A DNA stretch of 64,000 nt from Streptomyces lomondensis (GCF_014651035.1 NZ_BMWC01000003.1:496001-560000); one strand, 5' to 3'. Numbered from the stretch's first letter, positions 36,301 to 45,037 are shown. Translations and numbers: made by a program. The notes: generated by a model not told the origin, from the sequence alone.

Positions 36301-37322
36301 TGCACCCGAGAACGCTGCTGTCCGCCGACTCCTACGGTGCCGTCCTGCGCTCCCTCGGCCGGTTCTCCGACGCGCTGTTCCAGGCCCGGCCGGTGCTGGA
36401 GGGCCTCACCCTGCTGCTCGGCCCGCAGCACCGCGCGACCCTCCAGGCCGAGCACAACCTCGCGTTCACGGAGGCCCTGAGCGGGCGGGCCCCCGAGGTG
36501 CTGGCCCGGCTCCTCGCCCGGTTCCGCTACCGCCAGGCCGCCGGCGGCGAGGACGACCCGGCCGTCTGGCGCTTCGCCGACCTGCTCGCCTGGGTCTACC
36601 GGGCGGTGGGCCGCGACGCGGAGTCCCAGGACCTGCTGCGGCAGTGGCTGCACCGGCACGGCGACGTCGCGACCGGCATCCGGCTCAACATCGAACTCGG
36701 CCTGGCCGTCAGCGAACGGCGCATCACCTACAACTCCGCCCGCTCCCACGAGACGGTCTACGGCTACGAGAAGGCCCTCGAACGCGACCGGTGGGTGCTC
36801 GCCGAGTCCACCGGCCGGTTCGGCGCCGACCACATGGACACCCTGCGCTGCCGCTTCAGCCTGGCGGCCGATCTGCACGCGCTCGGCAAGCACGACGAGG
36901 CCGAGCACGAGGCCCGCCGCTGCGGCCGCGCGCTGGAGAACACGCTCGGCGCCTGGCACCCCTACTCGGGACTGTCCGGGGTCCGGCACGGGGTGTACCT
37001 GCGGGCCACCGGCGCCCTCGACGAGGCCGAGGCCACCGGCAGGGCCGCGCTGAACCTCCTGGCGGACCGGCTCGGCGACAGCCACGCCTGGGTGTCCGCC
37101 GCGGAGAACTCCCTCGCGGCCACCCTCGCCGCGGCCGGCCGGACCGAGGAGGCGGCCGGCCTCGCCGAGCGCGCCCTGCGCCGTTTGCGGGACCTGGACA
37201 TGGGGCATCGCCCGGACGGACGGCGGGTGAAGGCCCACCACGCCCGGCTCACCTCCCGGAACACCGGGGCCACCGCCCCGGCCAGGGACTTCGACATCGA
37301 TCTGGAACTGCCCGGCATCTAG
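33366..37322 (+). CDS. fxsT: FxsT: degenerate MinD-like, TIR-like, NB-ARC, TPR multidomain protein
   Basis: The 1318-residue protein starts with a MinD/ParA-like domain whose P-loop is degraded (CSTAENLGVSTT lacks the Lys). It has a proline/threonine-rich tandem repeat insert (residues 73-157) and then a TIR-like segment from about 343 (VTLVHSQRHAPWAAWLEDQF). An NB-ARC/STAND NTPase follows, with an intact P-loop ASGWGKSE near 516-521 and Walker B SWLLVYDGAE. The C-terminal half is TPR repeats (LGPLHPRTLLSADSYGAVLR and similar). FxSxx-COOH loci normally encode such a TPR protein, FxsT, and often a separate TIR-like FxsC. No separate FxsC is seen here, and the TIR-like domain is inside FxsT. 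ATG 33366 has GGAG 5 bases upstream. A sensor or scaffold role is inferred. Confidence 0.82.
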   Translation: MPDIHTADRSGRFALFCSTAENLGVSTTVRNVADLLAAGNRSVLIVDGRANATPAGEPAPGPPRGEGAATRATSTSAGDAAHRPGTGSSAGEEAPGPVTGTSAGEEAPRPPTGTSAGEEAPGNATSTSAGDAVSGAATEAPRPDTGTSAGDAVPGPVTGVPLRAPVPEAVPGRIAWVARPDAAGLLALASDEDVLRYDHVLVEAPLPDAPGAPPEGRLGSLADALVLCFAMTAWSIDGAAALAEQMSGGRSDRPVRLLALGLKSNVESHDRLRGARERVRRKFGPLSRTSRTSELAFLEIPYHPLYLDTRQLAVESEPEGSVTGLRPYYERLADWLRNRRPVPLSRVTLVHSQRHAPWAAWLEDQFRRGGIRTELRAQDAYSGDRPAPGTALLFLSPADMDHAALAQLAALSHPDVRIVLADEPFPDPGAAHHELIDLRGTDEEEAVRRLYSGLGLGAPPPADGTPGARFPRLPAVTNVAPRYSGFVGRDDVLGSLLEELHAAGRAHTPLVVHAASGWGKSETVRELCHRFGSAYDVVWWVRSWEIPRARRGLNRLAGRLDLVTTGDGASPELFDHLSRTDTHSWLLVYDGAETPDGLRELLPTPHARGHVLITSRTAPATADMAAFSLPPLSPAECRAVLDERLPEIDEEQAQRVGQVLGFVPLALRIAALCLAERAAAHRRDDSMGDQAAARAAVAHLLAEYRTAQQALLEQEGAAAPVAVMVRVARQTVLHTPGAAAWRAESRTSDALDWLLNAASLLTGRGMGLELLRSRRILSELARDDTAAPDPGGVPQRRSSAGTWLPDEHMVSVALWALSRVGLLEVDFDRTDQPLGQHHAVRDAVRAGMDPAERAHIEQVLRGTLAEFTPDENRGLSADWAREVYSLRLWEDPRPRVRRSLLRHLNALSQRGETADLARLLDISDRAQAAWGPDGDDPSPEYLRLLNLTARAHRLNGAYEEARRLSEQALRGHRRLLGPLHPRTLLSADSYGAVLRSLGRFSDALFQARPVLEGLTLLLGPQHRATLQAEHNLAFTEALSGRAPEVLARLLARFRYRQAAGGEDDPAVWRFADLLAWVYRAVGRDAESQDLLRQWLHRHGDVATGIRLNIELGLAVSERRITYNSARSHETVYGYEKALERDRWVLAESTGRFGADHMDTLRCRFSLAADLHALGKHDEAEHEARRCGRALENTLGAWHPYSGLSGVRHGVYLRATGALDEAEATGRAALNLLADRLGDSHAWVSAAENSLAATLAAAGRTEEAAGLAERALRRLRDLDMGHRPDGRRVKAHHARLTSRNTGATAPARDFDIDLELPGI
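33582..33836 (+). repeat. In-frame 39-bp tandem repeats (13-residue units) inside fxsT
   Basis: Six units of consensus TGTSAGEEAPGPV occupy residues 73-157, with a 7-residue insertion (TEAPRPD) after the fifth. Units differ mostly at the last four residues. They form a linker within the degenerate MinD-like domain. Copy number may vary between strains. Confidence 0.85.
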
Positions 37323-37408
37323 GGCCATCAAGGGCCCTGGGGCCCCAGGCCCGGCATCCAGGCCCGGCGCCGTCGCCCGACGGCTCCCCGACGGAAAGGT
37401 GAGCGTAC

Positions 37409-38404
37409 GTGGCAGCAGCCCCGCATCCGGAGACCGAACTCTTCACCGAGCCGCACTGGTCCCCGGAGGGCCACGGCCGGATAACCGAGCTGTGCCAGGC
37501 GGCCTTCACCGGCGTCCCCGCCCTCCGGTCGGTCTCCCACTACAGCAACGGCATCATCGACTTCGTCGTCCGCAGAACCGGCTGCCCCCCGCTGAGCAGT
37601 CTCGTCACCGTGGGGGGCGAGGACCTCGCCAACGAGGCCCTGCCCGGCAGCCGGCTCCTGCTGTGCACGCAGGACCTGGGCGCGCGGATGCGGCCGCTGG
37701 GCACGGGCGAGCTGATGCGCGTCGTGCTCGCCAACGCGCGCGGCGGCCTGTGGGGCGGCCGGGTCAAGCCGGGGGAGTACCTGTCCGCGCTCACCGACAC
37801 GCCGGGCGGGATGCCCGCCGCGGACGCGGCCATGAACGCCCTCGTCTCCGCCATCCGCACCCAGGTGCACCACCTGCCCGACGAACTGCCCGGCGGTGTG
37901 ACGGACCCCCCGGAACCGCTGCCGGAGCACAAGGAGAAGCTGCGGATCGACTTCGGTACGGCGGTCGCCGCGCACGACAGCCTGTCCGAGATGCGGCTGC
38001 GGGCCCTGTGGGGCGGCCACGTCAACACCGTCGACCTGCACTACGCCGCCTTCTACCGAGACTGGAAACTCGTCTGCGCCGGCGACGTCTTCGAGAACCC
38101 CGAGCTCGGACCCCGGTTCCTGGAGACCAGCGTGCGCTCCCGCCGCACCGCCTACCGCGACCTCGCCCAGAGCCTGCGCGGCCATCTCGCCCGGCTGACC
38201 GACGCCCTGCGGCTGGTGGTGCCGCCGCCCGCCGACCGCCTGGTCCTGGACGTCCAGGAGGGCTCCGTCTACGTGACCTGGCTGTCGCCCAGGGACTACG
38301 TCCTCGGGGTGACGCTGGACCAGCGGCAGGTCGCCCACGCGGAGAGCCGGCTGCACGCGCTGGCGGGCGCGCTGCGGGAGATCACGGAGCCCGGACGGCA
38401 CTGA
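37409..38404 (+). CDS. Hypothetical protein next to FxsT
   Basis: A GTG at 37409 with GGAAAGG 9 bases upstream opens a 331-residue soluble protein with no signal peptide or helices. I recognise no domain. The middle is mixed alpha/beta (LSSLVTVGGEDLANEALPG, DLHYAAFYRDWKLVCAGDVF) and the C-terminus is beta-rich (LVLDVQEGSVYVTWLS). It lies 86 bases after fxsT on the same strand and overlaps the 3' end of a convergent ATPase gene by 23 bases. It is probably a partner of either system. Confidence 0.75.
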   Translation: MAAAPHPETELFTEPHWSPEGHGRITELCQAAFTGVPALRSVSHYSNGIIDFVVRRTGCPPLSSLVTVGGEDLANEALPGSRLLLCTQDLGARMRPLGTGELMRVVLANARGGLWGGRVKPGEYLSALTDTPGGMPAADAAMNALVSAIRTQVHHLPDELPGGVTDPPEPLPEHKEKLRIDFGTAVAAHDSLSEMRLRALWGGHVNTVDLHYAAFYRDWKLVCAGDVFENPELGPRFLETSVRSRRTAYRDLAQSLRGHLARLTDALRLVVPPPADRLVLDVQEGSVYVTWLSPRDYVLGVTLDQRQVAHAESRLHALAGALREITEPGRH

Positions 38405-40655
38405 CCAGCCCGCCCCACACCTCGTCGGCGAGCGCCTCCACCGCACGCGCCGGGGTCGGCCGGTGCGCCGGGCCGGAACTGCCCAGGGACTGCACGGGCA
38501 GCACCTCGACCGCCGTCTCGTACTCCCGGCAGACCCGCCGCAGCCGCGCCCACTGCTCCTCGCTCGGCGCGCCGGGCGAGGCGGCGCGGTACCAGGCGTC
38601 GGCGCCCGTGCGGAACCGCTCCGTCAGCTGCCGGACCAGGGTGGCGCAGCCCAGCGCCGCCAGATCGGCCCGCCCCGGCCGCAGCGGCGGGCCGCCCCGC
38701 AGGTCCCCGCCGGGCGGGCGGCCGGCCAGCCGCTCCACGGCCGCGTCCAGGAGCGCGAACACCTCCTCGAACCGCACCTCGACGGGCTCCGGCAGCGTCG
38801 AACGGGCCGGGCCGGGCGCCGCCGCGACCAGGTCGCGCCGGGCCAGATCGCTCACCGTGCGGCGCAGCTGCCCCAGTTGGGAGCTGTGCTCGCCGAGCGC
38901 ACTGCGCAGCTCGCTGGTCAGGTCCGCGAGATCGGCCTCCTGGCGGAGCTGCGTGAGCCGGGTGCGCAGCCGGTCCAGCGCCTCGTTCACGGCGCGCGGG
39001 AAGTCGCCCGGGCGGTACACCAGGGGCTGGGAGCCGAGCGAGCGCGCCAGCCGGTCCCGCATCGTCCGCGACACATGGCCGTTGACCACGAGCAGCACCT
39101 CGGCCCGGGCCGGATGCAGCGCGCTGCGCAGGGCCCGGACGCGCGCGGTGATGCGCTCCTCGTCGTCCGCGACGAGCACCGACGGGGTGACCACGATCGC
39201 GATGTAGGCGTTCGGCACGGGCTCCAGCCAGTACGCCACCAGCGGCTCGCCGGCGGCGGCAGCCCGCGCCGGCACCGGGTCGCTCGACGCGATGCGCCAC
39301 TGCCCGAGGGCCAGCGCGTCGTGGATGGTGGCGAGCACCTGGTCCGCGGAGACGTTGTCGTGCAGGCCGCGCACGGCTCGCAGCACGGTCGCGGCGGTCA
39401 CCTCCCGGACCGCCCCGTGGCCGTCCTCGCTCAACTGCCAGGCGTGATGGCAGGTCTTGAGGATCTCCCGGGGCACCCCGCCGGTGAGCTCCTGAAGGAT
39501 CACGACCGACTCGGAACCGAAGGGCGAGGGCCAGCGCTCCCTCGCCTCCGCGCCCGCGCCGGGGGCGGGACGGGCACCGGAACCGGAGTACTCGGCGACG
39601 AGTTCCGCGGTGAGTTCCGCGGTGAACCGGGTCGGCCACAGCTGCACCACCCGCTCGTGCAGGCTCGGGCGGAACGCGTTGAGCCCGCGCGGCGAGGTGC
39701 AGAACACCAGCAGGCCGCCCCGGCTCACATAGACGTTGACCAGCCGCTCGAAGGCGTCCACGAACGTACGCCGGGGCTCCTCCGGCCAGTCGAGCACCTT
39801 CTCCAGCGAGTCGATCAGCAGGACGTACGGCTTGCCGACCCGGCCGTGCAGGAAGCCCTGGACGGCCAGGGCGTCGAAGACCGGGTCGATGCCGCTCACG
39901 GCGTCCCTGATGCCGCGTTCCCGCAACTGCTGGGCGGGCTCGTCACCGGTCAGCCACGCCCACACCATCGACGTGAACCGGGGGTCCTGGAGCAGCGCGA
40001 GCGCGGTGGCGAACCTGCGGTGCTCCGTCACCTCGCCGAGAGTGACCCGCAGATCGGCGTGCAGCACCTCGGGGTCGTAGCGCAGCGCGGAGACCACCTT
40101 GTCCGGGTCGAGGACGCGGTCGCGCAGCCCGGTGGCGATGTCGTCCAGGGCGATGTCGTCGAGGGGGACGCCGTCCGGCCGTCCCGGCCGTGGGCCGGAG
40201 CTCTGCTCGCCGACCCGGACCGCTGTCACATAGGCGTAGTAGTCCCGGACGAGTTCCTCGAACGCGGCACGGCCCTCCGGGGTGTCGGCCGGGCCGCGCA
40301 GCCGGTCGCGGTACATCCGGCCGAAGTCCTGCACCGGCTCGTCGACGATCCACAGGGCGGGGCCGTCCGGACGGGCCAGCTCGTTGCAGACCTCGCGCGC
40401 CGCGTGGCTCTTGCCCAGGCCGAACTCCCCGACCACCGCGATCGCCCGGCCCCGCCGGCCGCCCCGGGGCCGGTCGCGGAGGTAGTCGCGCACCAGGTCC
40501 TGGAGTTCGGTGAGGATCTGGGTGGGGACATGGGCGTTGCCCGAGTCCGCGGCCTCGACCGGTGCCTCGCCGAGATCCGCCGAGGGGCCGAGCCGCACGA
40601 CCGGCACCAGGGGGAAGGGGTTGCTGTACCAGGTGTCTGCGCTGTTTGCGGCCAC
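38382..40655 (-). CDS. P-loop ATPase (AAA/STAND-like), 757 aa
   Basis: The protein starts with a short leader and then a P-loop at VVGEFGLGKSHAAREVC. A Walker B-like PYVLLIDSLEKVLDW and a sensor segment GGLLVFCTSPRGLNAF follow. The C-terminal 300 residues include a coiled-coil-like region (LTQLRQEADLADLTSELRSA) of unknown role. The start is a GTG at 40655 with AAGGAG 7 bases upstream. It is the third gene of a minus-strand operon behind another ATPase and a membrane protein, which suggests one multi-component signalling complex. I do not recognise a named family. Confidence 0.78.
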   Translation of the reverse strand: MAANSADTWYSNPFPLVPVVRLGPSADLGEAPVEAADSGNAHVPTQILTELQDLVRDYLRDRPRGGRRGRAIAVVGEFGLGKSHAAREVCNELARPDGPALWIVDEPVQDFGRMYRDRLRGPADTPEGRAAFEELVRDYYAYVTAVRVGEQSSGPRPGRPDGVPLDDIALDDIATGLRDRVLDPDKVVSALRYDPEVLHADLRVTLGEVTEHRRFATALALLQDPRFTSMVWAWLTGDEPAQQLRERGIRDAVSGIDPVFDALAVQGFLHGRVGKPYVLLIDSLEKVLDWPEEPRRTFVDAFERLVNVYVSRGGLLVFCTSPRGLNAFRPSLHERVVQLWPTRFTAELTAELVAEYSGSGARPAPGAGAEARERWPSPFGSESVVILQELTGGVPREILKTCHHAWQLSEDGHGAVREVTAATVLRAVRGLHDNVSADQVLATIHDALALGQWRIASSDPVPARAAAAGEPLVAYWLEPVPNAYIAIVVTPSVLVADDEERITARVRALRSALHPARAEVLLVVNGHVSRTMRDRLARSLGSQPLVYRPGDFPRAVNEALDRLRTRLTQLRQEADLADLTSELRSALGEHSSQLGQLRRTVSDLARRDLVAAAPGPARSTLPEPVEVRFEEVFALLDAAVERLAGRPPGGDLRGGPPLRPGRADLAALGCATLVRQLTERFRTGADAWYRAASPGAPSEEQWARLRRVCREYETAVEVLPVQSLGSSGPAHRPTPARAVEALADEVWGGLVSAVRAP

Positions 40656-40709
40656 GATGGCACTCCTTGCGGAATCCGGACAGGCGCGGTCGGGGTGGCG
40701 TGGCGGGCG

Positions 40710-41792
40710 TCAGCCGCCGGAGCGGGGCAGGATCGGATGGCGGAGCAGGGCGTCGCGGCCGGCCCGCCGCCGCTCCCAGTGGGGTCTGAGCGCGTCGGCG
40801 TCGATCGGCCACGGGTGCGGCGCGCGGCGCAGGGCGTCCGCCGCCGAGTGGAAGACCTTCCGCAGTTCGCGCACGTCGGAGGGCTTCCATTCGTCGTGTG
40901 CTGCCATCAGGGAGCTCCTGTCCGGCTCGACCAGGCCGTTCGGTGCGCCGTTCGCCGCCCGGGCGCTGCGGCTGAACCTCCAGATGTCCTCGGAGTTCAG
41001 CTCGCGCAGCGCGAGATGGGTGACCGCCGCCGAACCGCTGAGGGCGGCGGCCACTTCCCGCGCCGTCTCCGCCGCGCCGTGGCTCACTTCGACGAACAGT
41101 ACGATCCTGGTGTGCGCATGGCTCAGACACGTGCGCAGGAACGCCGCCCTGAGGTGGGCGTCGTTCCACCGTATGTGCGGGATCACGGCGAAGAGCAGCG
41201 CGTTGCGCTGGACCAGCAGATCGCTCATCTCGCCGTAGGCCTGGTAGGGATCCTCCTCCGCGGTGATCGCCCGCACCCGGGACTCGGAGAACTCGTGGAG
41301 CAGGAGCTTCTTCGTGATCTCGCTGCGTATGCGGGCGTTGATGAGTCTGGTCGGCGCGAACGACCCGTCCGGGTCGACACTGATGCGGCGGCCGTCGTTC
41401 TCCAGCCCCGCGGTCGGCACGAACACGGCGAGCGGGTCTCCCGCGGAGGGGCCCGTGGCCGCCACACGCTGCTGCACCTCGTACAGGCACCGGTGGATGA
41501 GCGTGGTCTTGCCCATGCCGGGCGGCCCGCTCACGATCACCACACGGCCGTGCCCCACGTTCGCGTCGAGGAGTTCGCCGAGGTCGGGCCAGTTCCTGAC
41601 GAAGCGGTCCAGTTCCTCCCGGGAGTGGTCCACGTCCACCCACTGGTGCACGTGGTCCGGCTGCTTCCACGGCACCAGGGGGTGGTCGGCGCTCAGCGTC
41701 GCGCCCTTCTCACCGCCGTCGCCGTGGTTCGCGCCGTTCGATCCGTACGGTTTGCGCACTCCGTAGGGGTTGGCCCAGTCGGAGCTGGTCAT
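40710..41792 (-). CDS. P-loop ATPase (ORC/STAND-like), 360 aa
   Basis: The protein has the P-loop VIVSGPPGMGKTTLIHRCL and a possible Walker B RIVLFVEVSHG, then a winged-helix-like tail. The first 50 residues are polar and glycine-rich (SNGANHGDGGEKG). ATG 41792 overlaps the stop of the upstream membrane protein by ATGA, with AGGA 8 bases before it. Its coupling to that gene and to the 757-aa ATPase downstream points to a shared complex. The role is unknown. A regulator or conflict-system ATPase is plausible. Confidence 0.76.
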   Translation of the reverse strand: MTSSDWANPYGVRKPYGSNGANHGDGGEKGATLSADHPLVPWKQPDHVHQWVDVDHSREELDRFVRNWPDLGELLDANVGHGRVVIVSGPPGMGKTTLIHRCLYEVQQRVAATGPSAGDPLAVFVPTAGLENDGRRISVDPDGSFAPTRLINARIRSEITKKLLLHEFSESRVRAITAEEDPYQAYGEMSDLLVQRNALLFAVIPHIRWNDAHLRAAFLRTCLSHAHTRIVLFVEVSHGAAETAREVAAALSGSAAVTHLALRELNSEDIWRFSRSARAANGAPNGLVEPDRSSLMAAHDEWKPSDVRELRKVFHSAADALRRAPHPWPIDADALRPHWERRRAGRDALLRHPILPRSGG

Positions 41793-42667
41793 CCGTGCTG
41801 TCCTCCGGCGCTCGGGGGACGGCCGCCGTGCCGTGATCCGCGCAGCCACCAGACGGGCGCGGGGCGTCGCAGATCCGCCACGTCCCGCGTCTGCCGGTCC
41901 ACGGTGGTGCGTACGGCGTCCGCCTCGTTCTTTCTCTCGTGCGGTTGCAGGAGTCGCCCGTCCCGGCTGCGCGGCAGGGGGTCCGCCAGGGGCAGGGAGT
42001 CGGCCAGATGCCGGGCCGCCGCGCGGCGGGGAGCCGGGCCGGGCACGAGGGCGAGGAGGCCGGAGAGCGCCTCCCGGGCCCTCAGGGCCTCGCTGTGGTC
42101 CGTCTCGGGATCCTGCTCGTACGCCGTGAGATACAGCCATGCGATCCTCCGGAATTCCCGCACCGCCGCCGTCAGTTGCCGGCCGTACGTGCGCCGCTCC
42201 GCCGACCTGCGTTCGGTCATCTGTCCGACCAGGGTGAGGACGGCACCGGTCGCCAGCAGGAGAACCCCGTCGAGGTACCCGCCCAGACCGCCGCCACCCT
42301 TGTCCGCCGTCGCCCCCGGCGGGTCGCCCGCGGCGGCCATGACCGCGTCACAGACCCGCTCGAAGTCGCCCCGGTGCTTCTCGGCCCACTCGTCCAGCGA
42401 CCGCACACCGCCCTTCGGGCCCGGCACCTCGACGGCGTCCGCACCGCCGGCCGGCCCCTGCGGGCGCCGCACCACACCGATCCGCAGTGCCGCGTCCCTC
42501 AGTTCGCCCCGGTGCTCGTCGGCCAGGCAGTACACCAGCCGGACGTCGCTCCTGCCACTGTCCGCGGCGGCCTGCCCGGCGGTCAAGGGGAGGAGCAGCA
42601 ACACCCCGGCCGCGACAGGCTTCCAGCCGTGGAGACGACGACCCCCGCTCCCACCCCGCTCACCCAT
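41789..42667 (-). CDS. Single-pass membrane protein with signal peptide, ATPase-operon leader gene
   Basis: The 292-residue protein has an N-terminal signal (GWKPVAAGVLLLLPLTAGQA), an extracytoplasmic domain of about 100 residues with two cysteines (LVYCLADEHR and ERVCDAVMAA), and a membrane helix (YLDGVLLLATGAVLTLVG). The cytosolic tail is rich in Arg and Glu. This is the layout of a receptor feeding the two downstream ATPases. ATG 42667 has GGAGG 4 bases upstream. No family is recognised. Confidence 0.72.
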   Translation of the reverse strand: MGERGGSGGRRLHGWKPVAAGVLLLLPLTAGQAAADSGRSDVRLVYCLADEHRGELRDAALRIGVVRRPQGPAGGADAVEVPGPKGGVRSLDEWAEKHRGDFERVCDAVMAAAGDPPGATADKGGGGLGGYLDGVLLLATGAVLTLVGQMTERRSAERRTYGRQLTAAVREFRRIAWLYLTAYEQDPETDHSEALRAREALSGLLALVPGPAPRRAAARHLADSLPLADPLPRSRDGRLLQPHERKNEADAVRTTVDRQTRDVADLRRPAPVWWLRGSRHGGRPPSAGGQHG

Positions 42668-42722
42668 CCGGCCTCCCCGTTCCCCTGGCCGCCGCCCGCC
42701 CGGGCCGCCGCACTCCATCCGG

Positions 42723-44009
42723 CTACGCGGAGGACCGCAGTCCGTCGGTCGTCGGGGCCGGTGCCCCGCCTGCTCTGCCGCCGCCGGCCGCCGGAGGCCG
42801 GGGGAGACGCTCCTGCCCGGCGGCGGGTTGCCGGTGCTTTCCGGCCTGGTGGCGGGACCAGCAGCCGAACGCGATCCGCGTCCCGTAGTGCAGCAGGTTG
42901 ACCGTCACCACGGCCGGGGCGACGATGCCGACCGTCCCCGGGAAGTCGCGTTCGAGGGTGAGGGCGAGCAGCACGGCCGTGAGGCCGTTCTGCTGGCCGA
43001 TCCCCAGCAAGATCCGGTCCCTTCCGGACAGGCCCCGGACGAAGAGGGGCATGAGCAGCATGGCCACCACCGCCTGCGCCGCGAACGCCGCGGCACCGAG
43101 CAGCAGCCCGGGGGCGAACGACACCCCTTGGGCGACGAACAGGCCCAACAGGGCGGTGGCGAGCAGGAACGCGCCGGCGACCGCCCGCGCGAGGGGGCGG
43201 GCGAACGCCTTCGCGCGCAGGAACAGTCCGGCCACCGCCACGGCCAGCATGAGCATGTTCGCGGCGGCGAGCAGCAGCATGACGACGACCAGCAGGGCGG
43301 CCAGGGGCGTCGCCGGCCGCCGGGGGCTCCCGGGCTCCTCGGGCGGCTCCCCGGACGCCTCGCGCTCCTTGCGCGCCCGCGCGGACCACAGCCTGCCGCC
43401 TGCCCACCACACCAGCAGGGCACCGGCCAGGAGCAGCGCGTTGAGCACCAGTCCGAGGGCGTAGCCGCGGGCACCGCCGCCCACCACCGACGGCGTGCCC
43501 GCGTGGCCCGCGGCCGTGTAGGCGTAGCCGGCGACGTACAGCGTCAGCAGGACCGTCATCGGATCGTCGAAGGAGGCCCACGCCGTCAGCAGCGACCGGG
43601 CGCGCTGCGACATGTGCCCGTCCCTGCTGAGGGCGGCCACCGACAGCGGGTCGATCTGCGCGACGACGATGCCCAGGATCAGGTATTCGGGCCGGTCGAA
43701 GGCGAGGACCATGACGCCCGAGACCATCCCCGCCTTGAGGACGACGCCCAGCGTGACGGCGGCCACCACGCCCCGCAGGTCACGGCGCAGGTCCGCGAGG
43801 TCGATGCCGTACGTGCTGCCGTACAGCCCCACGGCGAGCAGCAGGCCGGTGGCGAAGACGTACCCGGTGGTGCCGACCAGGGGCGAGGGATCCGCCGCCA
43901 GGCCGATCACCGTCCCGAGGACCAGGGCGCCCAGCGCGCCGAGCAGCACGGCGGGAACCGACTTCGGCAGTCTCGGCCGCCACGCGCGGCTGCGTCGGGA
44001 CGTCTCCAC
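42723..44009 (-). CDS. Cation/proton antiporter (CPA1-like) membrane protein
   Basis: The 428-residue protein has about 12 helices and the ion-binding-type motif VVAQIDPLSVAALSRDG. A later GIGQQNGLTAVLLALTL helix resembles NhaP/Kef-type antiporters. The GTG at 44009 with GGGGAG close upstream is chosen; another GTG at 44063 is possible. It presumably exports Na+ or K+ in exchange for protons. It lies 55 bases upstream of the ATPase operon on the same strand, so co-transcription is possible. Confidence 0.8.
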   Translation of the reverse strand: METSRRSRAWRPRLPKSVPAVLLGALGALVLGTVIGLAADPSPLVGTTGYVFATGLLLAVGLYGSTYGIDLADLRRDLRGVVAAVTLGVVLKAGMVSGVMVLAFDRPEYLILGIVVAQIDPLSVAALSRDGHMSQRARSLLTAWASFDDPMTVLLTLYVAGYAYTAAGHAGTPSVVGGGARGYALGLVLNALLLAGALLVWWAGGRLWSARARKEREASGEPPEEPGSPRRPATPLAALLVVVMLLLAAANMLMLAVAVAGLFLRAKAFARPLARAVAGAFLLATALLGLFVAQGVSFAPGLLLGAAAFAAQAVVAMLLMPLFVRGLSGRDRILLGIGQQNGLTAVLLALTLERDFPGTVGIVAPAVVTVNLLHYGTRIAFGCWSRHQAGKHRQPAAGQERLPRPPAAGGGRAGGAPAPTTDGLRSSA

Positions 44010-44572
44010 TGGCTCCCCCCATCCCCCGGTGCTCCGCCGTGAGCGTAGCCGGGCCACTGGCACCGCGTGCGCTTTCTGGTACGGATGTGCAACCGTGGGA
44101 CATGCGGCTCACGGGCGCGAGAGAGAGCAAGCGTAGGGGTCAACCCCCTTGCGGGGTAACGCCATTGCCGGCCGATTCACATCGCGCCACCCCACCCGTC
44201 CCACCCGTGCCGTGCCCGGTGTCCCTCCGTGCCGAGGACCTCCCTTGCACGATGCCCGGTCGCGACCGCCGCTGAACGCTCTTCACCCCAGGGGTGGATC
44301 CACGCCGCCGCGGCCGGTGCGCCCCGCGTCCGCCCCGCCGCCCTCGGCGCGGCCCCCGCCGCCGTCCCGTCCGTCGGCCGTGCGCCCCCCGCCCCGGCCG
44401 GACTTCGGCGTGAACGAGCGGATGGCGGCGCACGCGCCGGCGGTGCACGAGAGGTGATGACTCCCCGCACATGGCGTGGCCGAGGACATCACCCACCCCC
44501 ATGGGCGACGTCCTCGACCGATCCCCCGGCGCCGGACTGTGGCTCAGGTGCCCGCACGGCGCGTGTGTGCCG
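44010..44572. other. Intergenic stretch without a supported gene
   Basis: No frame has convincing coding signals here. A minus-strand TTGACC (44143-44138) inside a GGGG-TCAA-CCCC dyad may be part of the antiporter promoter. The rest is proline-codon-like low-complexity GC-rich sequence up to the protease fragment. Confidence 0.55.
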
Positions 44573-45037
44573 TCACCAGCACATCACCGCCGTCTCGCCG
44601 GAACCCCAGGCGGAGTAGAGGCGTACGCGGACGACGTAGCGGCGGCCCTTGACGAGCCGGGCGCTGATCGTGGCGTTGTGCGGAGTTCCCCCGTCGTCCC
44701 GGCCGGCGAGGTAGCGGGGCTCCCCGTCCCGCTCCTCGAAGACCACGACGACGGCGTCGCTGTCGCCGAAGGTGCCCAGCGTGTACGCGCGGGTCTCCGG
44801 CGGGTCGATGACGAAGTCCGCCTGCTCGCCGGGGCCGAGACCGAGCGGCGCCGAGCGGAAGGGCACCAGCGCGGGCGGCGCCGTGTCCGCCGGCGGATAC
44901 CAGCGCAGCGCGAACTCCTTGTCGGCCGCGGACAGGGTGCCGGGCGGGTTCAGGCCCGCGCGGTACTGCTCCGGCTCCAGGACCAGCCCCGACGCGAACG
45001 GATACTCCATGATCGACTGCGGGTCCCAGACGGAGCC
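44573..45037 (-). pseudogene. Metallopeptidase C-terminal fragment (N-terminus lost)
   Basis: The minus-strand frame reads SIMEYPFASGLVLEPEQY, the Met-turn region of astacin/matrixin-type zinc proteases, then LSAADKEFALRWYPP and a C-terminal beta domain ending GETAVMCW. The zinc-binding HExxH segment that should precede it is absent. Homology stops at about 45037, where a serine-protease fragment on the other strand begins. The gene is therefore a remnant without start or promoter. Confidence 0.75.

Noticed and set aside
38463..44042. A 1,859-codon open frame on the plus strand.
   Set aside because: It is antisense to four well-supported minus-strand genes and is an artefact of high third-position GC. 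Its composition is low-complexity.
44149..44618. Small proline/arginine-rich open frames in the gap after the antiporter.
   Set aside because: They have no ribosome site or recognisable domain, and their composition is typical of non-coding GC-rich frames.
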